In this document: positions 33,252 through 41,712 of the stretch, in pieces
Numbering within the stretch: the first letter of the stretch is position 1
Layout of the letters: every line of letters begins with the position of its first letter
From: Fibrobacterota bacterium
GTDB lineage: Bacteria > Fibrobacterota > Fibrobacteria > UBA11236
Length of the DNA stretch: 64,000 nt
NCBI GenBank assembly: GCA_019509785.1
Contig: JAEKLQ010000032.1
Span: forward strand, 75,229-139,228
Reading direction: 5' to 3'
Notes under the pieces: generated by a model
Database searches by the model: none
Told to the model about the DNA's origin: nothing
What the model saw: only the letters and a program-made list of their open reading frames with translations
Translations under genes and position numbers: made by a program

Positions 33252-33267
33252 AAATCGGATCCGATTT
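33252..33267. promoter_or_regulatory. 16-bp palindrome, possible operator or short hairpin
   Basis: AAATCGGATCCGATTT is perfectly self-complementary, 41 bases beyond the end of the YjfB-like gene on the minus strand. As RNA it could be a small hairpin, but no T-run follows on either strand. Confidence 0.3.
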
Positions 33268-33307
33268 GGAGGAGCGCCGGTCCGCTCCGGGATGAACCCA
33301 GGCCCGA

Positions 33308-33577
33308 TCAGGCCATGAGGTCGATCTTACCGCCCGTGCCCGGCGGGCTTGGGGACCGCGGAGGCGGGAGCGATTCGAGCAAGCGGGAAGCGGTGTCCTT
33401 GGCCAGGTCATGGGACTTTTTGAGCAATGTCAGATTCTTGGTCGAATCCGCATTGTTGGCGGACTGCGCGCTGGCGGCTGGCTGCGCGCCGTCACCGGAA
33501 TCCGAGTTGTCGCCGGAACCCGTGCTAATGGTGGGTTGCGGGGGAGGTGTCGATCCGAGGCTTGATAGGGCGTCCAT
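33308..33577 (-). CDS. YjfB-like putative motility protein, C-terminal GGKIDLMA
   Basis: 89 residues from ATG at 33577. Start MDALSSLGS, a Ser/Gly/Ala-rich middle, then a helix LTLLKKSHDLAKDTASRLLESL, a Pro-rich turn and GTGGKIDLMA. The order (MDI/MDA start, VLKKALD-type helix, LL..L, Pro, then G-x-x-hydrophobic-D at the end) fits the small YjfB family described as putative motility proteins; similarity is modest. A sigma-70-like promoter stands exactly in front with its -10 seven bases from the ATG and no Shine-Dalgarno, so the message may be leaderless. An in-frame ATG at 33613 would lie inside that promoter, so 33577 is preferred. Confidence 0.6.
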   Translation of the reverse strand: MDALSSLGSTPPPQPTISTGSGDNSDSGDGAQPAASAQSANNADSTKNLTLLKKSHDLAKDTASRLLESLPPPRSPSPPGTGGKIDLMA

Positions 33578-33584
33578 GGGGAAG

Positions 33585-33613
33585 AGGTTATCGCCGGCGC
33601 GGCGCGCCGTCAA
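33585..33613 (-). promoter_or_regulatory. Sigma-70-like promoter of the YjfB-like gene
   Basis: On the minus strand, TTGACG (33613-33608), a 17-base spacer, then TAACCT (33590-33585). Seven bases separate the -10 from the ATG at 33577. Confidence 0.5.
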
Positions 33614-33650
33614 GGGCCGGCGGATTCGGACCGGTTTCTACATTTGAGGT

Positions 33651-34964
33651 ATGGCCAAAAAGTTCATCATCGAGGGCGGACGCTACCTGAAAGGGGAGAT
33701 CCGCGTCAGGGGCGCCAAGAACGCGGTGACCAAGCAGATGGTGGCTTCCCTCCTGGCCCCCGGCAAATCCGTCCTCCAGAACGTGCCTGAAATCGGGGAC
33801 GTGGAAATTACCAAGCAAATCCTGGCTTCCATCGGCTGCGTCGTGGCCCATGACCCGGAAGCAGGCGTGATGTCCTTGGATGCCACGCACCTTTCCACCC
33901 ATCGCGTGCCGGAAGAATACTCCGGCTTGAACCGCATTCCCATCCTGATGGCCGGCGTCCTGCTTCATCGCTTCGGCGCGGCGGAAATACCCATGATGGG
34001 CGGATGCGATATCGGTCCGCGGCCGGTGGATTTCCATCTCGAGGGCTTGCGTTCCCTGGGCGCGGACATCCAATATGAAAAGGGCGTGTACCGGTTCGCC
34101 GCCAAACGGCTCACTGGAGCGCGCATCACCTTGCCTTTCCCCAGCGTTGGCGCGACGGAAAACATCATGATGGCGGCGGCCACCGCCAAGGGCACGACCG
34201 AGATCAAGAATGCGGCCATCGAGCCGGAGATAGTGGACCTGGCCCTGTTCCTCCAGTCCATGGGAGCCATCATCACCCAAGAGACCGATCGCACCTGGGT
34301 CATCCAGGGGGTGGGCGAATTGCATCCGGCCCAGCACCGGGTCATCAATGATCGTATCGAAGCCGCTTCCTTCGCGGTCTCCGCCATCGCCACCGGCGGC
34401 GATGTCACCATCAAGGGCGCGGATCAGCTGCATATGCTCACCTTCCTCAACTGGTTGCGGAAGGCCGGAGGCGAGTTCGAGACGGTGGAAGGGGGCATCC
34501 GCTTCGCCGGCGTGCATAGCAAGCTGAAGCCCATCGCGGTGGAAACCGGCGTCCACCCCGGCCTCATGACCGATTGGCAACAGCCGCTCGTCATCCTGCT
34601 AACCCAGGCCCACGGGATGTCGGTGATCCACGAGACGGTATACGAGAACCGATTCGGGTATACCGAAACCCTCAACCGCATGGGCGCCAAGATCCAACTC
34701 TATAACGAATGCCTGGGCGGCCGCGATTGCCGCTTCCGCAACCTGGGGCATCGCCATTCCGCCGTCATCATGGGGCCGACGCCATTGCAAGGCGCCTCCA
34801 TCGAGATCCCCGACCTGCGCGCCGGTTTCTCGTACCTGGTGGCCGCGGCCCTCGCGAAAGGCAAAACCGTCCTTTCCGGGGTGAACTACATCGAGCGCGG
34901 GTACGATCGCGTGGTCGAGAAATTCCGGACGTTGGGCCTACCCATTTCCGTGGTCGAGGAATAA
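33651..34964 (+). CDS. murA: UDP-N-acetylglucosamine 1-carboxyvinyltransferase MurA
   Basis: 437 residues with the two-fold beta-prism fold of EPSP-synthase relatives. RVRGAKNAV holds the substrate-binding Lys-Asn pair (about 23-24), MMGGCDIGPRPVDFHLEGLRSLGA holds the active-site Cys (about residue 119, the fosfomycin target), and PFPSVGATENIMMAAATAKGTTEIKNAAIEPEI and GVHPGLMTDWQQPLVILLTQAHG follow as in the family. It transfers enolpyruvate from PEP to UDP-GlcNAc, the first committed step of peptidoglycan synthesis. The conserved Cys predicts fosfomycin sensitivity. TACATT lies six bases before the ATG; GAGG is too close to act as a good Shine-Dalgarno. Confidence 0.93.
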   Translation: MAKKFIIEGGRYLKGEIRVRGAKNAVTKQMVASLLAPGKSVLQNVPEIGDVEITKQILASIGCVVAHDPEAGVMSLDATHLSTHRVPEEYSGLNRIPILMAGVLLHRFGAAEIPMMGGCDIGPRPVDFHLEGLRSLGADIQYEKGVYRFAAKRLTGARITLPFPSVGATENIMMAAATAKGTTEIKNAAIEPEIVDLALFLQSMGAIITQETDRTWVIQGVGELHPAQHRVINDRIEAASFAVSAIATGGDVTIKGADQLHMLTFLNWLRKAGGEFETVEGGIRFAGVHSKLKPIAVETGVHPGLMTDWQQPLVILLTQAHGMSVIHETVYENRFGYTETLNRMGAKIQLYNECLGGRDCRFRNLGHRHSAVIMGPTPLQGASIEIPDLRAGFSYLVAAALAKGKTVLSGVNYIERGYDRVVEKFRTLGLPISVVEE

Positions 34965-35006
34965 GCGGTTGCCGAAGCGTATCCGGATGAGGGGATTGCA
35001 GACGTT

Positions 35007-35912
35007 ATGACCCGGTCCTTCGCGTTCCTCAGCAAAAAGGGCGGCGTGGGTAAAACCACCTTCTGCCTCAACTGCGCCCATGCCTTGGCCTTTTCCGGCT
35101 TCCGCACCTTGCTGGTGGACATGGACGGCCAGGCCAATCTCACCCGGCACCTCTTGCGCGGATCCCCCGGGCCCGGCCTGCCGGATATTTCCAAGGCGTT
35201 GTTGCGCCGAAGCCCGCCGGATGAATCCATCCTCACCACCGGTTACGAAAACCTGGAATTGCTCGCGGGCAGCGCCAGCCTCGACGATCTCCCCATCCTC
35301 GATCCGCGCCTCTTGCGGGAGCCCACCCGTTTGAAAATGATCCTGGAAGAACTATCCGGCGATTACGATTTCATCCTGGCGGACTGCCCTCCAAGCGTCA
35401 ACTGGCTCACGCGCATGGGGCTTTTCGCCGTGCAAGGGGTGATCGTACCCATCCAGGCCGAGCCCTACGCCCTGCAGGGCCTGCAGGATCTGATCCCGAT
35501 GCTGGACAAGATGACGGCCACGGCGCAGTTGCACAAAATCGTGGTCAACATGTACCGGGCCAATACCCAGCTGCACCAATCCATCCTACGGGAGATCGCC
35601 GAGGCCTTTCCCGGTCGCATCGCCAAGCAGGCGGTGCGCCAGACCATCCACCTGGCCGAAGCCGCCCGGGCCGGGCTCTCCATCTTCGAATACGCGCCCG
35701 CCTCCAGCGGCGCCTTGGATTTATACGCCCTCTGCTTCGAGTTGTTCGACCTCTCGCCCGAGAAGGTGAAGGAGCGGGTGCTGGCCCGCACGGCCCCAGT
35801 TACCGGGCATGTAGGTGACGTTAGCGGATCCGCGGGCGATGGGGTACCGCAGCGCGAGCCTTCCGAAGGCGTAACGACCTTCCCCGAGTCCGGCAATTCC
35901 GATCGCGCCTAG
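35007..35912 (+). CDS. ParA/Soj-family ATPase without ParB neighbour
   Basis: 301 residues. Deviant Walker A SKKGGVGKTTFCLN with the signature Lys, DMDGQANLT after it, and Walker B-like FILADCPPSVNWLTRMGL; VIVPIQAEPYALQGLQDL is typical of Soj/ParA. These ATPases position chromosomes, plasmids or protein complexes by dimerising on DNA. No parB or parS-like site is near, so it may belong to an orphan group that positions flagella, chemoreceptors or other cargo. The last 40 residues are a Gly/Ser/Glu-rich tail. The stop abuts the stop of the convergent next gene without a spare base. Confidence 0.8.
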   Translation: MTRSFAFLSKKGGVGKTTFCLNCAHALAFSGFRTLLVDMDGQANLTRHLLRGSPGPGLPDISKALLRRSPPDESILTTGYENLELLAGSASLDDLPILDPRLLREPTRLKMILEELSGDYDFILADCPPSVNWLTRMGLFAVQGVIVPIQAEPYALQGLQDLIPMLDKMTATAQLHKIVVNMYRANTQLHQSILREIAEAFPGRIAKQAVRQTIHLAEAARAGLSIFEYAPASSGALDLYALCFELFDLSPEKVKERVLARTAPVTGHVGDVSGSAGDGVPQREPSEGVTTFPESGNSDRA

Positions 35913-36839
35913 CTAATCCCCGACGCCGAAATCCAGGCCCAAGCGCTTTCGCAGCCCTGCGTTGGCGTTATGGTTGTGCTCCCAATAGGTGTCGCGCAAA
36001 GAAGCGATCAGCACGCCTTTTTCGCCCCGGCTGTTTTCCCAGCCCAGCAAGGTATGCGGCGATGCTTCTTCTACGTGCCACGTGGTCGTGACCCCTTGCG
36101 CCTCCAAGGTCCATCGCATGGCCGGGACCGTTTCGCCCTGGGCCAGAAAGGGTTCCGGCCCGGACTTGGCCAAGACCGCTTCCGCGATGGCCAACGGGAC
36201 ATGCCGTTTGCGCCGTTCCCAAAGGCCCGGCACTAGGTGGATCTTCCGCGAGGTTCCGTTCGCCTGTACGGGGCCGTCGAGCTCCCTGACTAGGATGGGC
36301 ATCTCGTCCTCATAATAAAGGGCGGAATCGCCTCCGGGAGGATAGGCCAAGGTCGCGATGGAGTCGCCTTCGGCCTCGAAATAGGAATGGATCTCGGAGC
36401 GCAATCCGCGCGGTCCGGGTATGAGTTGATGGAAGACGTTGCCGCACCATTCTTGCGACGTGAAGGATACTTTCCGCGGTTGCAGGAAGCGGTTGACCCC
36501 CGGCCCCGAAAGCCCCGCGAAGACCGAAGTCAGGATGGAGTAATCGTATATCCCGGTGTTGAATTTAAGGACGTGATTGAGCTTGAGGACGGGAACGCGC
36601 AACTCGCGAGGGATGCGATCGCTTTCCGCCTTGATGCGGGTGCGCGCGTCCATCTCTTCGTACACGTACACCAATACGGCTTGGCCCTTCCGCATTTCAC
36701 CGTAGCGCTCCACGTCCACGGTATAACTCGCGATTTCGGCCAGGCCGGATTTCCAATACCGCAGGAAGCCGGCGCTCGGACCGGTTCGTCCCGCCGCCGC
36801 GCCGATCGAAAGCGCGGCCAGCATTGATAATACGGTCAT
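35913..36839 (-). CDS. Exported conserved hypothetical protein (often misnamed Maf-like)
   Basis: 308 residues. Start TVLSMLAALSIGAAAG is a signal peptide. The body has YTVDVERYGEMRKGQAVLVYVYEEMDARTRIKA, VPVLKLNHVLKFNTGIYDYSILTSVFAGL, FTSQEWCGNVFHQL and WHVEEASPHTLLGWEN. Similar proteins occur in Gemmatimonadota and related phyla and are sometimes annotated septum formation inhibitor Maf, but I see no Maf motif. The function is unknown; a periplasmic or outer-membrane beta-rich fold is likely. The start lies only 34 bases from the divergent gene at 36874. Confidence 0.7.
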   Translation of the reverse strand: MTVLSMLAALSIGAAAGRTGPSAGFLRYWKSGLAEIASYTVDVERYGEMRKGQAVLVYVYEEMDARTRIKAESDRIPRELRVPVLKLNHVLKFNTGIYDYSILTSVFAGLSGPGVNRFLQPRKVSFTSQEWCGNVFHQLIPGPRGLRSEIHSYFEAEGDSIATLAYPPGGDSALYYEDEMPILVRELDGPVQANGTSRKIHLVPGLWERRKRHVPLAIAEAVLAKSGPEPFLAQGETVPAMRWTLEAQGVTTTWHVEEASPHTLLGWENSRGEKGVLIASLRDTYWEHNHNANAGLRKRLGLDFGVGD

Positions 36840-36873
36840 GTGGAGTTACCTATTCTGGGATGAAGGAATGCCG

Positions 36874-38049
36874 ATGGGTAAGATAAACCCTTTCCGCCGC
36901 ATGCGCCTCTTCGCCCTTTTCTCCCTGCTTTCCATGTTCCTCGCCGCTCCCCGCGCCCAAGTGGTCAACCGCGCCGCGGTGGAGAGTTTCCTCTTGGAAG
37001 GCGAAGTGGGGAAGGCCCAGAAGATCCTGGAAAGTTATCTGGGTTCGTCGGACCTCGCCTACCAGGACAGCGTTTATATCCTGAAGAACCTGGGCGTGCT
37101 TTATAGCTCGAGCCCCAAGCGCAAGGAGCTTGGGGACCGATACTTCTACAGGCTGCTGGATCTGGATCCCTTCGCATCCATCCATGATACCTACGCCAGC
37201 AACACCATCCTGGCCCGCTTCAAGAAGATCCGCAAGACTTATCAGTCCCAAAAGGGAGGGAAAGCCTTGGTACCGGCCGTGGCGGTTTTCGACTTCACCG
37301 GCGAGGGCCTCAAGGAGGGGGACGGGGTCGCCATGGCGCAGCAATTCATCGCGGAGATGCAACGATTGGACGTGTTCCACACCCTCGATCGCAGCAGCGT
37401 GGCGGAGACCTTCGAAAAGATGCGCATGGCCCCGGAGAAATGCGTCAGCAAAGAATGCCGCTTGGACATCGCCCGCCGTCTGACCGCCGACGATATGGTG
37501 ACGATCCATGCTTCTCGCCTGGACACCGTCTTCACCTTCACGCTGGCCTATATCAACGTGGAAACCGGCGAAGCCACGACGACCTTGACCGAAATCTACG
37601 CCAAGCGGCCCGAGAAAATCCTCGCCGAAGGATTCAGCGATCTCGCCAATGAGCTCCAGAACCATGAGGCTGCCTTCTTGAACCTGAGCATGGAACCCAC
37701 CAACACCCAATTGACCATCGATCACTCGCCCATGGCCGCCATCGCTTCGCGGGTCCCGCTGAATCCCGGCAAACATCGCATTTGCGGGAGCAGCCCGGGA
37801 TACGAGACCCTTTGCAAGGAATTCGAGGTCAAGCGCGCGGATGCGCTCACCTATTCCCTGGTTCTACTGCCCAAGGCCGGTTCGCAGATCCAGTCCCCGA
37901 AGCCTAAGGATGAGGATGAGGACGACCCCGAAGAGACTCCCTCCGCGCCCGGCGAACCGAAGGGCTCGCATGCATTCGTCTGGTGGGTATTGGGTGGCAT
38001 GACCGCCTTGGCGGTGGGCCTGGCCGTCCTCTTCGCCGCTAAGGGCTGA
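36874..38049 (+). CDS. Exported CsgG/FlgO-like protein with PEGA-like domain and C-terminal membrane helix
   Basis: 391 residues. ATG at 36874 has AAGGA six bases upstream; an earlier ATG at 36838 has no site. A signal peptide (LFALFSLLSMFLAAPRA) is followed by a helical TPR-like part (about 30-115), a CsgG/FlgO-type domain (ALVPAVAVFDFTGEGL, MAQQFIAEMQRLDVFHTLDRSSV, MVTIHASRLDTVFTFTLAYINVETGEA), a short beta PEGA-like domain (LTIDHSPMAAIASRVPLNPGKHRI), an acidic linker and a C-terminal helix (WWVLGGMTALAVGLAVLFAA). The layout fits an envelope-anchored periplasmic protein. Exact role unknown. Confidence 0.7.
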   Translation: MGKINPFRRMRLFALFSLLSMFLAAPRAQVVNRAAVESFLLEGEVGKAQKILESYLGSSDLAYQDSVYILKNLGVLYSSSPKRKELGDRYFYRLLDLDPFASIHDTYASNTILARFKKIRKTYQSQKGGKALVPAVAVFDFTGEGLKEGDGVAMAQQFIAEMQRLDVFHTLDRSSVAETFEKMRMAPEKCVSKECRLDIARRLTADDMVTIHASRLDTVFTFTLAYINVETGEATTTLTEIYAKRPEKILAEGFSDLANELQNHEAAFLNLSMEPTNTQLTIDHSPMAAIASRVPLNPGKHRICGSSPGYETLCKEFEVKRADALTYSLVLLPKAGSQIQSPKPKDEDEDDPEETPSAPGEPKGSHAFVWWVLGGMTALAVGLAVLFAAKG

Positions 38050-38056
38050 AACGAAA

Positions 38057-38084
38057 AAGCCGGGCGGCGATACCGACCCGGCTT
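38057..38084 (+). terminator. Hairpin after the CsgG-like gene
   Basis: AAGCCGGG (38057-38064) pairs with CCCGGCTT (38077-38084), flanked by AAAA on the left, so it could also act for the convergent minus-strand gene. The T-run after it is weak. Confidence 0.55.
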
Positions 38085-38139
38085 CCATGAAGTTTTCCCG
38101 ACTCCGGCCCCTAGAGCCTCGGCCGGATGCGCTCCGGAA

Positions 38140-38895
38140 CTAGTCCGCGCTCGGTAACAGCAGGGTTACGCCCGTCAGTTTCCCGTCTTGCAGGGTAAGC
38201 GCTTCGCGGTTCTTCTGATCGATCTGGGCCAGGCGATGCTTGGACGATTCCTTCAACCGGCCCTTATCGTCCAGTAGGAGCTTGCGCTCGTTCTCGTTTA
38301 TCATGGCCAGGGCGCCGGACCAGTTTTTCCGGTTTACCGCCGAGAAGAACTTGTTCACGGCGGACTTGAGCTGCGGGTCGTTCGGGTTTCCCGCGGAGGC
38401 GGCCATGGAAGCGGCCATATCGTCCTCCTGGGAGGGAGCGACGGCGGCCTCCGAAGCCATGGGGCCCTGGGGAGCGGCGGCGGCGCTCGGGGAAGAAGAA
38501 TCCGGCACGCCGCTGCTTTCATTGGAAGCCATGTTCGCGGTGGCTTCGCCTTGTTTCAGGTTGGGCAGCAAGCCGTAGATGCCAGCGATATGGCCGTTCT
38601 CAACCCGCACGGCAGGGCTGCGGATCAATCGTTGCAGAGGGAGGGCCATCAGCATTTTCTGCTTTTCGGGAGGCACGACGCCTCCCTCGAGCATGAGGGC
38701 CTTTTCCTCGGGCACCATGTAATCGACGGCCTTGGTGAAGTTGCGCTTGGAAAGGGATTCCCCGAAACCGGTCAACAGTTCCAGCAAATCGTCCGACCGC
38801 GGTGCTTGGGAGACCTCTTTGTTCGAGGTGGCGCAAGCCACGAGCAATCCCATGGCGGCCGCCAATCCAATCCGAGATCTGGCGAATGTTTTCAT
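38140..38895 (-). CDS. Lipoprotein with two internal repeats
   Basis: 251 residues. Signal peptide with lipobox LLVAC (Cys at about 21). Two related units occur at about 36-111 (SLSKRNFTKAVDYMVPEEKALML, ending NGHIAGIYGLLP) and 174-248 (AVNRKNWSGALAMINENERKLLL, ending DGKLTGVTLLLP), joined by a Ser/Ala/Pro-rich linker. The units recall NTF2-like or DUF4878-type folds with a final strand, but I recognise no named family. Probably an outer-membrane or periplasmic lipoprotein. The ATG at 38895 is preceded by GGAAGGGG. An in-frame upstream extension to 39291 overlaps the next gene and lacks a signal, so it is rejected. Confidence 0.72.
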   Translation of the reverse strand: MKTFARSRIGLAAAMGLLVACATSNKEVSQAPRSDDLLELLTGFGESLSKRNFTKAVDYMVPEEKALMLEGGVVPPEKQKMLMALPLQRLIRSPAVRVENGHIAGIYGLLPNLKQGEATANMASNESSGVPDSSSPSAAAAPQGPMASEAAVAPSQEDDMAASMAASAGNPNDPQLKSAVNKFFSAVNRKNWSGALAMINENERKLLLDDKGRLKESSKHRLAQIDQKNREALTLQDGKLTGVTLLLPSAD

Positions 38896-39180
38896 AAAAT
38901 CGGAACCCCTTCCAATTCGGCCATCGCGGTAAAACGGCCGCATTTTCAGCCCATAATATAGCCTCATAACCCCGGAAGCGGGCCGCATTTTAGCCGCGGC
39001 CCTCGCTTGTGGCAAGCGTTCGATTTCGATCGAAATTGGGTACTTCGGGTTCCCTCCCAAGTTCCGGCAATGCCGCAAGAGGTTAAAACCCTTAACCTCT
39101 CCCAATGGTCCAACTTCGCCCGATTTGCGATATTCGGATGGGGCCTTTTCCGCGGCCCCGGGATATACTTTTCCAACGGG

Positions 39181-41559
39181 ATGGGGATTCTGGTGTCGGT
39201 ACGTATCGCCGGGCTTTGGGCAGCCGGTATGGGAATGGCTTGGGCCGGAACGGCTTCGCGTATTCCTTGGGTTCCTAAGATTTCCCATCAACCGATTCCG
39301 GCCGTTTCCGCGCCTTTCCTTTGGGGCTCCTTCGGTATCGATGGGCCCCGTCTGGCCGCCTTCAAGGCCTTAACCGCGCATATGCATATGGACTCGACCC
39401 GGCACTGGGAGGTCCGGAACGGCCGCTTGTGCATCTCATACGACTTGATGCAGGACCTGGCCGGCGGGAAATTGTCGCCCGGCGAGGGCCATCTGGGCGA
39501 AAAGCTGGCCGAGGCGTTGGCCGGTAAAGGCTTGGCATTGGAAGCCCCCGCTTCCGCGCATGCCCAGTACCTACCCGGGGACGAGCAAGTGCTCGCCGCC
39601 CCGCAATGGGCCATCCATAACACCGGGGTCACCGTACAGGGGCTGGCGGCGCAGGCGGGAATCGATGTTAACATCGAAAAGGTATGGGACAAGTTCTCGG
39701 GCAGCGATTCGCTGGTCATGGCGGACGTGGATGCGGGATTCGATTTCAATCATCCCGATTTGAAAGGCCGCAATTGGATCAACGCTGCCGAGGCCCATGG
39801 GAAGCCCGGCGTCGATGACGATGGCAACGGCTACGTGGACGATTCGATCGGCTGGGACTTCGTCGATAACGACAATTATCCCCTGGACGTGCATGGGCAC
39901 GGGACCATCACCAGTTCGGTGATGGCCGCCGGATTCGACAACCAGATCGGCATCGCGGGGGCCTTGGCCCACGCGCGTATCATGCCCATCCGGGTTTTGG
40001 ACGCCAGCGGTCATGGGGACGAGGCCGTGATCGCCAAGGGCATCCAATACGCGGTGCGCAATGGGGCCAAGGCCATCAATTTCAGCATCGGCGGCAGCGC
40101 CGACAACGCGGCGATGAAGGCCGCCTTCCAGGCCGCGCAAACCGCGGGCGTCCCGATCATAGTCGCGGCCGGCAACGACAGCATCGATCTGAACCTCCAT
40201 CCTACGTATCCTGCGAGTTACCCTTTCAATAACATCATCGTCGTGGCCTCCCACGGCCCCGGGGGGCTTCTCAGCCACTTTTCCAATTGGGGGCATACCA
40301 CGGTCCATTTGGCCGCGCCCGGTGAGTTCATTACCACTTGTTCCATGCCCGATCCCCTTTATCCTTGGGGTTCGTATTTCGAGACCGATACCATCGGATG
40401 GGATACCGTGGGCTCGTGGAGGCTCACCAAGGTCGCGCCTTTAGAGCGGGCCCAATCCCTCGAATGGGTCGGCGGGGCCAACGCCTCCATCACGACCCTG
40501 GATACCCTGGATCTGCGGGGCATCAAGGGCGGCGTCCTCATGTTCCGCGAGGACTTCAAGGCCGCGAACAAGTATGATGCCTTGATTCTCGAGTACAACA
40601 AGGTCGATAGCAGCAATTGGAGTACGCTTGCCGTCTACGGGGGCCAGGTATCCGGGAGCAGCTACCAATCCTTCGCCTTGGGCGATGTGGACGGTTCCCG
40701 TTTCCGCTTGCGTTTCCGCACCTCCCTATCCAACCTGTTCTCGCCTACCGGACGCTCGTTGAAGGTGGATGAAATCCTGCTAAAGATCCCCAATCAGGAT
40801 CCGGCGGCGGAACATGGCTATCATCATTACGATGGTACTTCGGTGGCGGCCCCTTATGTTACCGCCTACGTTGGGCTCTTGCGCCTGGCTTGCGATCGGA
40901 TGGGAGTTCCCTTTTCCAGGGACCGCGTCCTGGCCGGAGTGGATACCATGGCTTCCCTGGCAGGCAAGGTCGCTACGGGCGGCCGCTTGGATATGTATAA
41001 GGGCTTGCAATTCTACCTGGAGAACCTGCCGAGCCTCCGCGTAACCGACTCCACTACTTTGGCCTGGAAGGCGGGGAACCAGGTGGAATATTCCCTTTCC
41101 GTCGATCCGCTGGGACAGGCCCCCTACACTTACTCGGTGCTCGGCCTTCCTTCCGGCGTGGGGATCGATGGCGCGGGCAAACTCATCTGGACCCCCACTG
41201 ACGCCCAAGCGGGATCCTACGTGATGCGATTCGTCGCCGAGGGGCCGACCACCCTGCGAAGCCTTCTCACCATAAAAGTCGATCCCGCCGATCCCAACCC
41301 GGTCCCGATCGCCCGCTTCCCGGCCGTCGCGCGCGAATGGATGCTGGGAGGGCGGGCTTTCCGCTTTCCGCCCGGTATGGAGTCCGGCCGGCACCTGATC
41401 GAAATCTCCGCCGTTGATGCGGCAGGGCGCGTTACCCTCCTTACCAGGAAATGGATGGAAGCCCCGGCCTTGGGCGCGGCGCCGTCCCTGGCCTCCCTCA
41501 CCGCCGGTTTCCATGGATGGCGGGTGCGCGCGGACGGAATCTTCCTGACCGCCCGTTGA
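39181..41559 (+). CDS. Secreted subtilase (S8 peptidase) with domain inserted before the catalytic Ser
   Basis: 792 residues. Signal peptide (GLWAAGMGMAWAGTA). Catalytic Asp in VMADVDAGFDFNHPDL (about D184), His in DVHGHGTITSSVMAA (about H240), oxyanion Asn in IIVAAGNDS, and Ser in YDGTSVAAPYVTAYVGLL (about S554). About 160 residues between the oxyanion part and Ser form an inserted beta-sandwich (WDTVGSWRLTKVAPL to SLKVDEILLKIP) like the adhesion domains of immune-inhibitor-A proteins. A putative Ig domain follows (LIWTPTDAQAGSYVMRF). Secreted protease, substrate unknown. ATG at 39181 opens the signal peptide; there is no good Shine-Dalgarno. Confidence 0.87.
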   Translation: MGILVSVRIAGLWAAGMGMAWAGTASRIPWVPKISHQPIPAVSAPFLWGSFGIDGPRLAAFKALTAHMHMDSTRHWEVRNGRLCISYDLMQDLAGGKLSPGEGHLGEKLAEALAGKGLALEAPASAHAQYLPGDEQVLAAPQWAIHNTGVTVQGLAAQAGIDVNIEKVWDKFSGSDSLVMADVDAGFDFNHPDLKGRNWINAAEAHGKPGVDDDGNGYVDDSIGWDFVDNDNYPLDVHGHGTITSSVMAAGFDNQIGIAGALAHARIMPIRVLDASGHGDEAVIAKGIQYAVRNGAKAINFSIGGSADNAAMKAAFQAAQTAGVPIIVAAGNDSIDLNLHPTYPASYPFNNIIVVASHGPGGLLSHFSNWGHTTVHLAAPGEFITTCSMPDPLYPWGSYFETDTIGWDTVGSWRLTKVAPLERAQSLEWVGGANASITTLDTLDLRGIKGGVLMFREDFKAANKYDALILEYNKVDSSNWSTLAVYGGQVSGSSYQSFALGDVDGSRFRLRFRTSLSNLFSPTGRSLKVDEILLKIPNQDPAAEHGYHHYDGTSVAAPYVTAYVGLLRLACDRMGVPFSRDRVLAGVDTMASLAGKVATGGRLDMYKGLQFYLENLPSLRVTDSTTLAWKAGNQVEYSLSVDPLGQAPYTYSVLGLPSGVGIDGAGKLIWTPTDAQAGSYVMRFVAEGPTTLRSLLTIKVDPADPNPVPIARFPAVAREWMLGGRAFRFPPGMESGRHLIEISAVDAAGRVTLLTRKWMEAPALGAAPSLASLTAGFHGWRVRADGIFLTAR

Positions 41560-41712
41560 CCGGGAGACGGTTTCCGGGCGGTTGCCATGGAAAGCGTTTA
41601 TTTTACAAAGGAACAGACCCGGATTTAGTTTTCCGTATTTCGGGAGCGACTACTGTATTCCACGACAGGTCCTGCTTTTCTACTGACCAAAAAAGACGGA
41701 GAGTTCCTGCGG

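Larger units (their letters stand above)
32941..33307. other. Non-coding gap with two perfect palindromes
   Basis: 367 bases without a convincing gene, between the head-GIN lipoprotein start and the stop of the YjfB-like gene. It contains TGGACAGGCCTGTCCA (33093-33108) and AAATCGGATCCGATTT (33252-33267). I see no RNA gene or clear promoter in it. Confidence 0.6.

Noticed and set aside
39078-39102. GAGGTTAA...TTAACCTC hairpin before the subtilase
   Set aside because: It contains one unit like the GGGTTAA arrays but is a single short stem without T-run; insufficient to call a regulatory element.
38896-39291. N-terminal extension of the lipoprotein at 38140
   Set aside because: It would overlap the subtilase and lack the signal peptide and lipobox found at the internal ATG.
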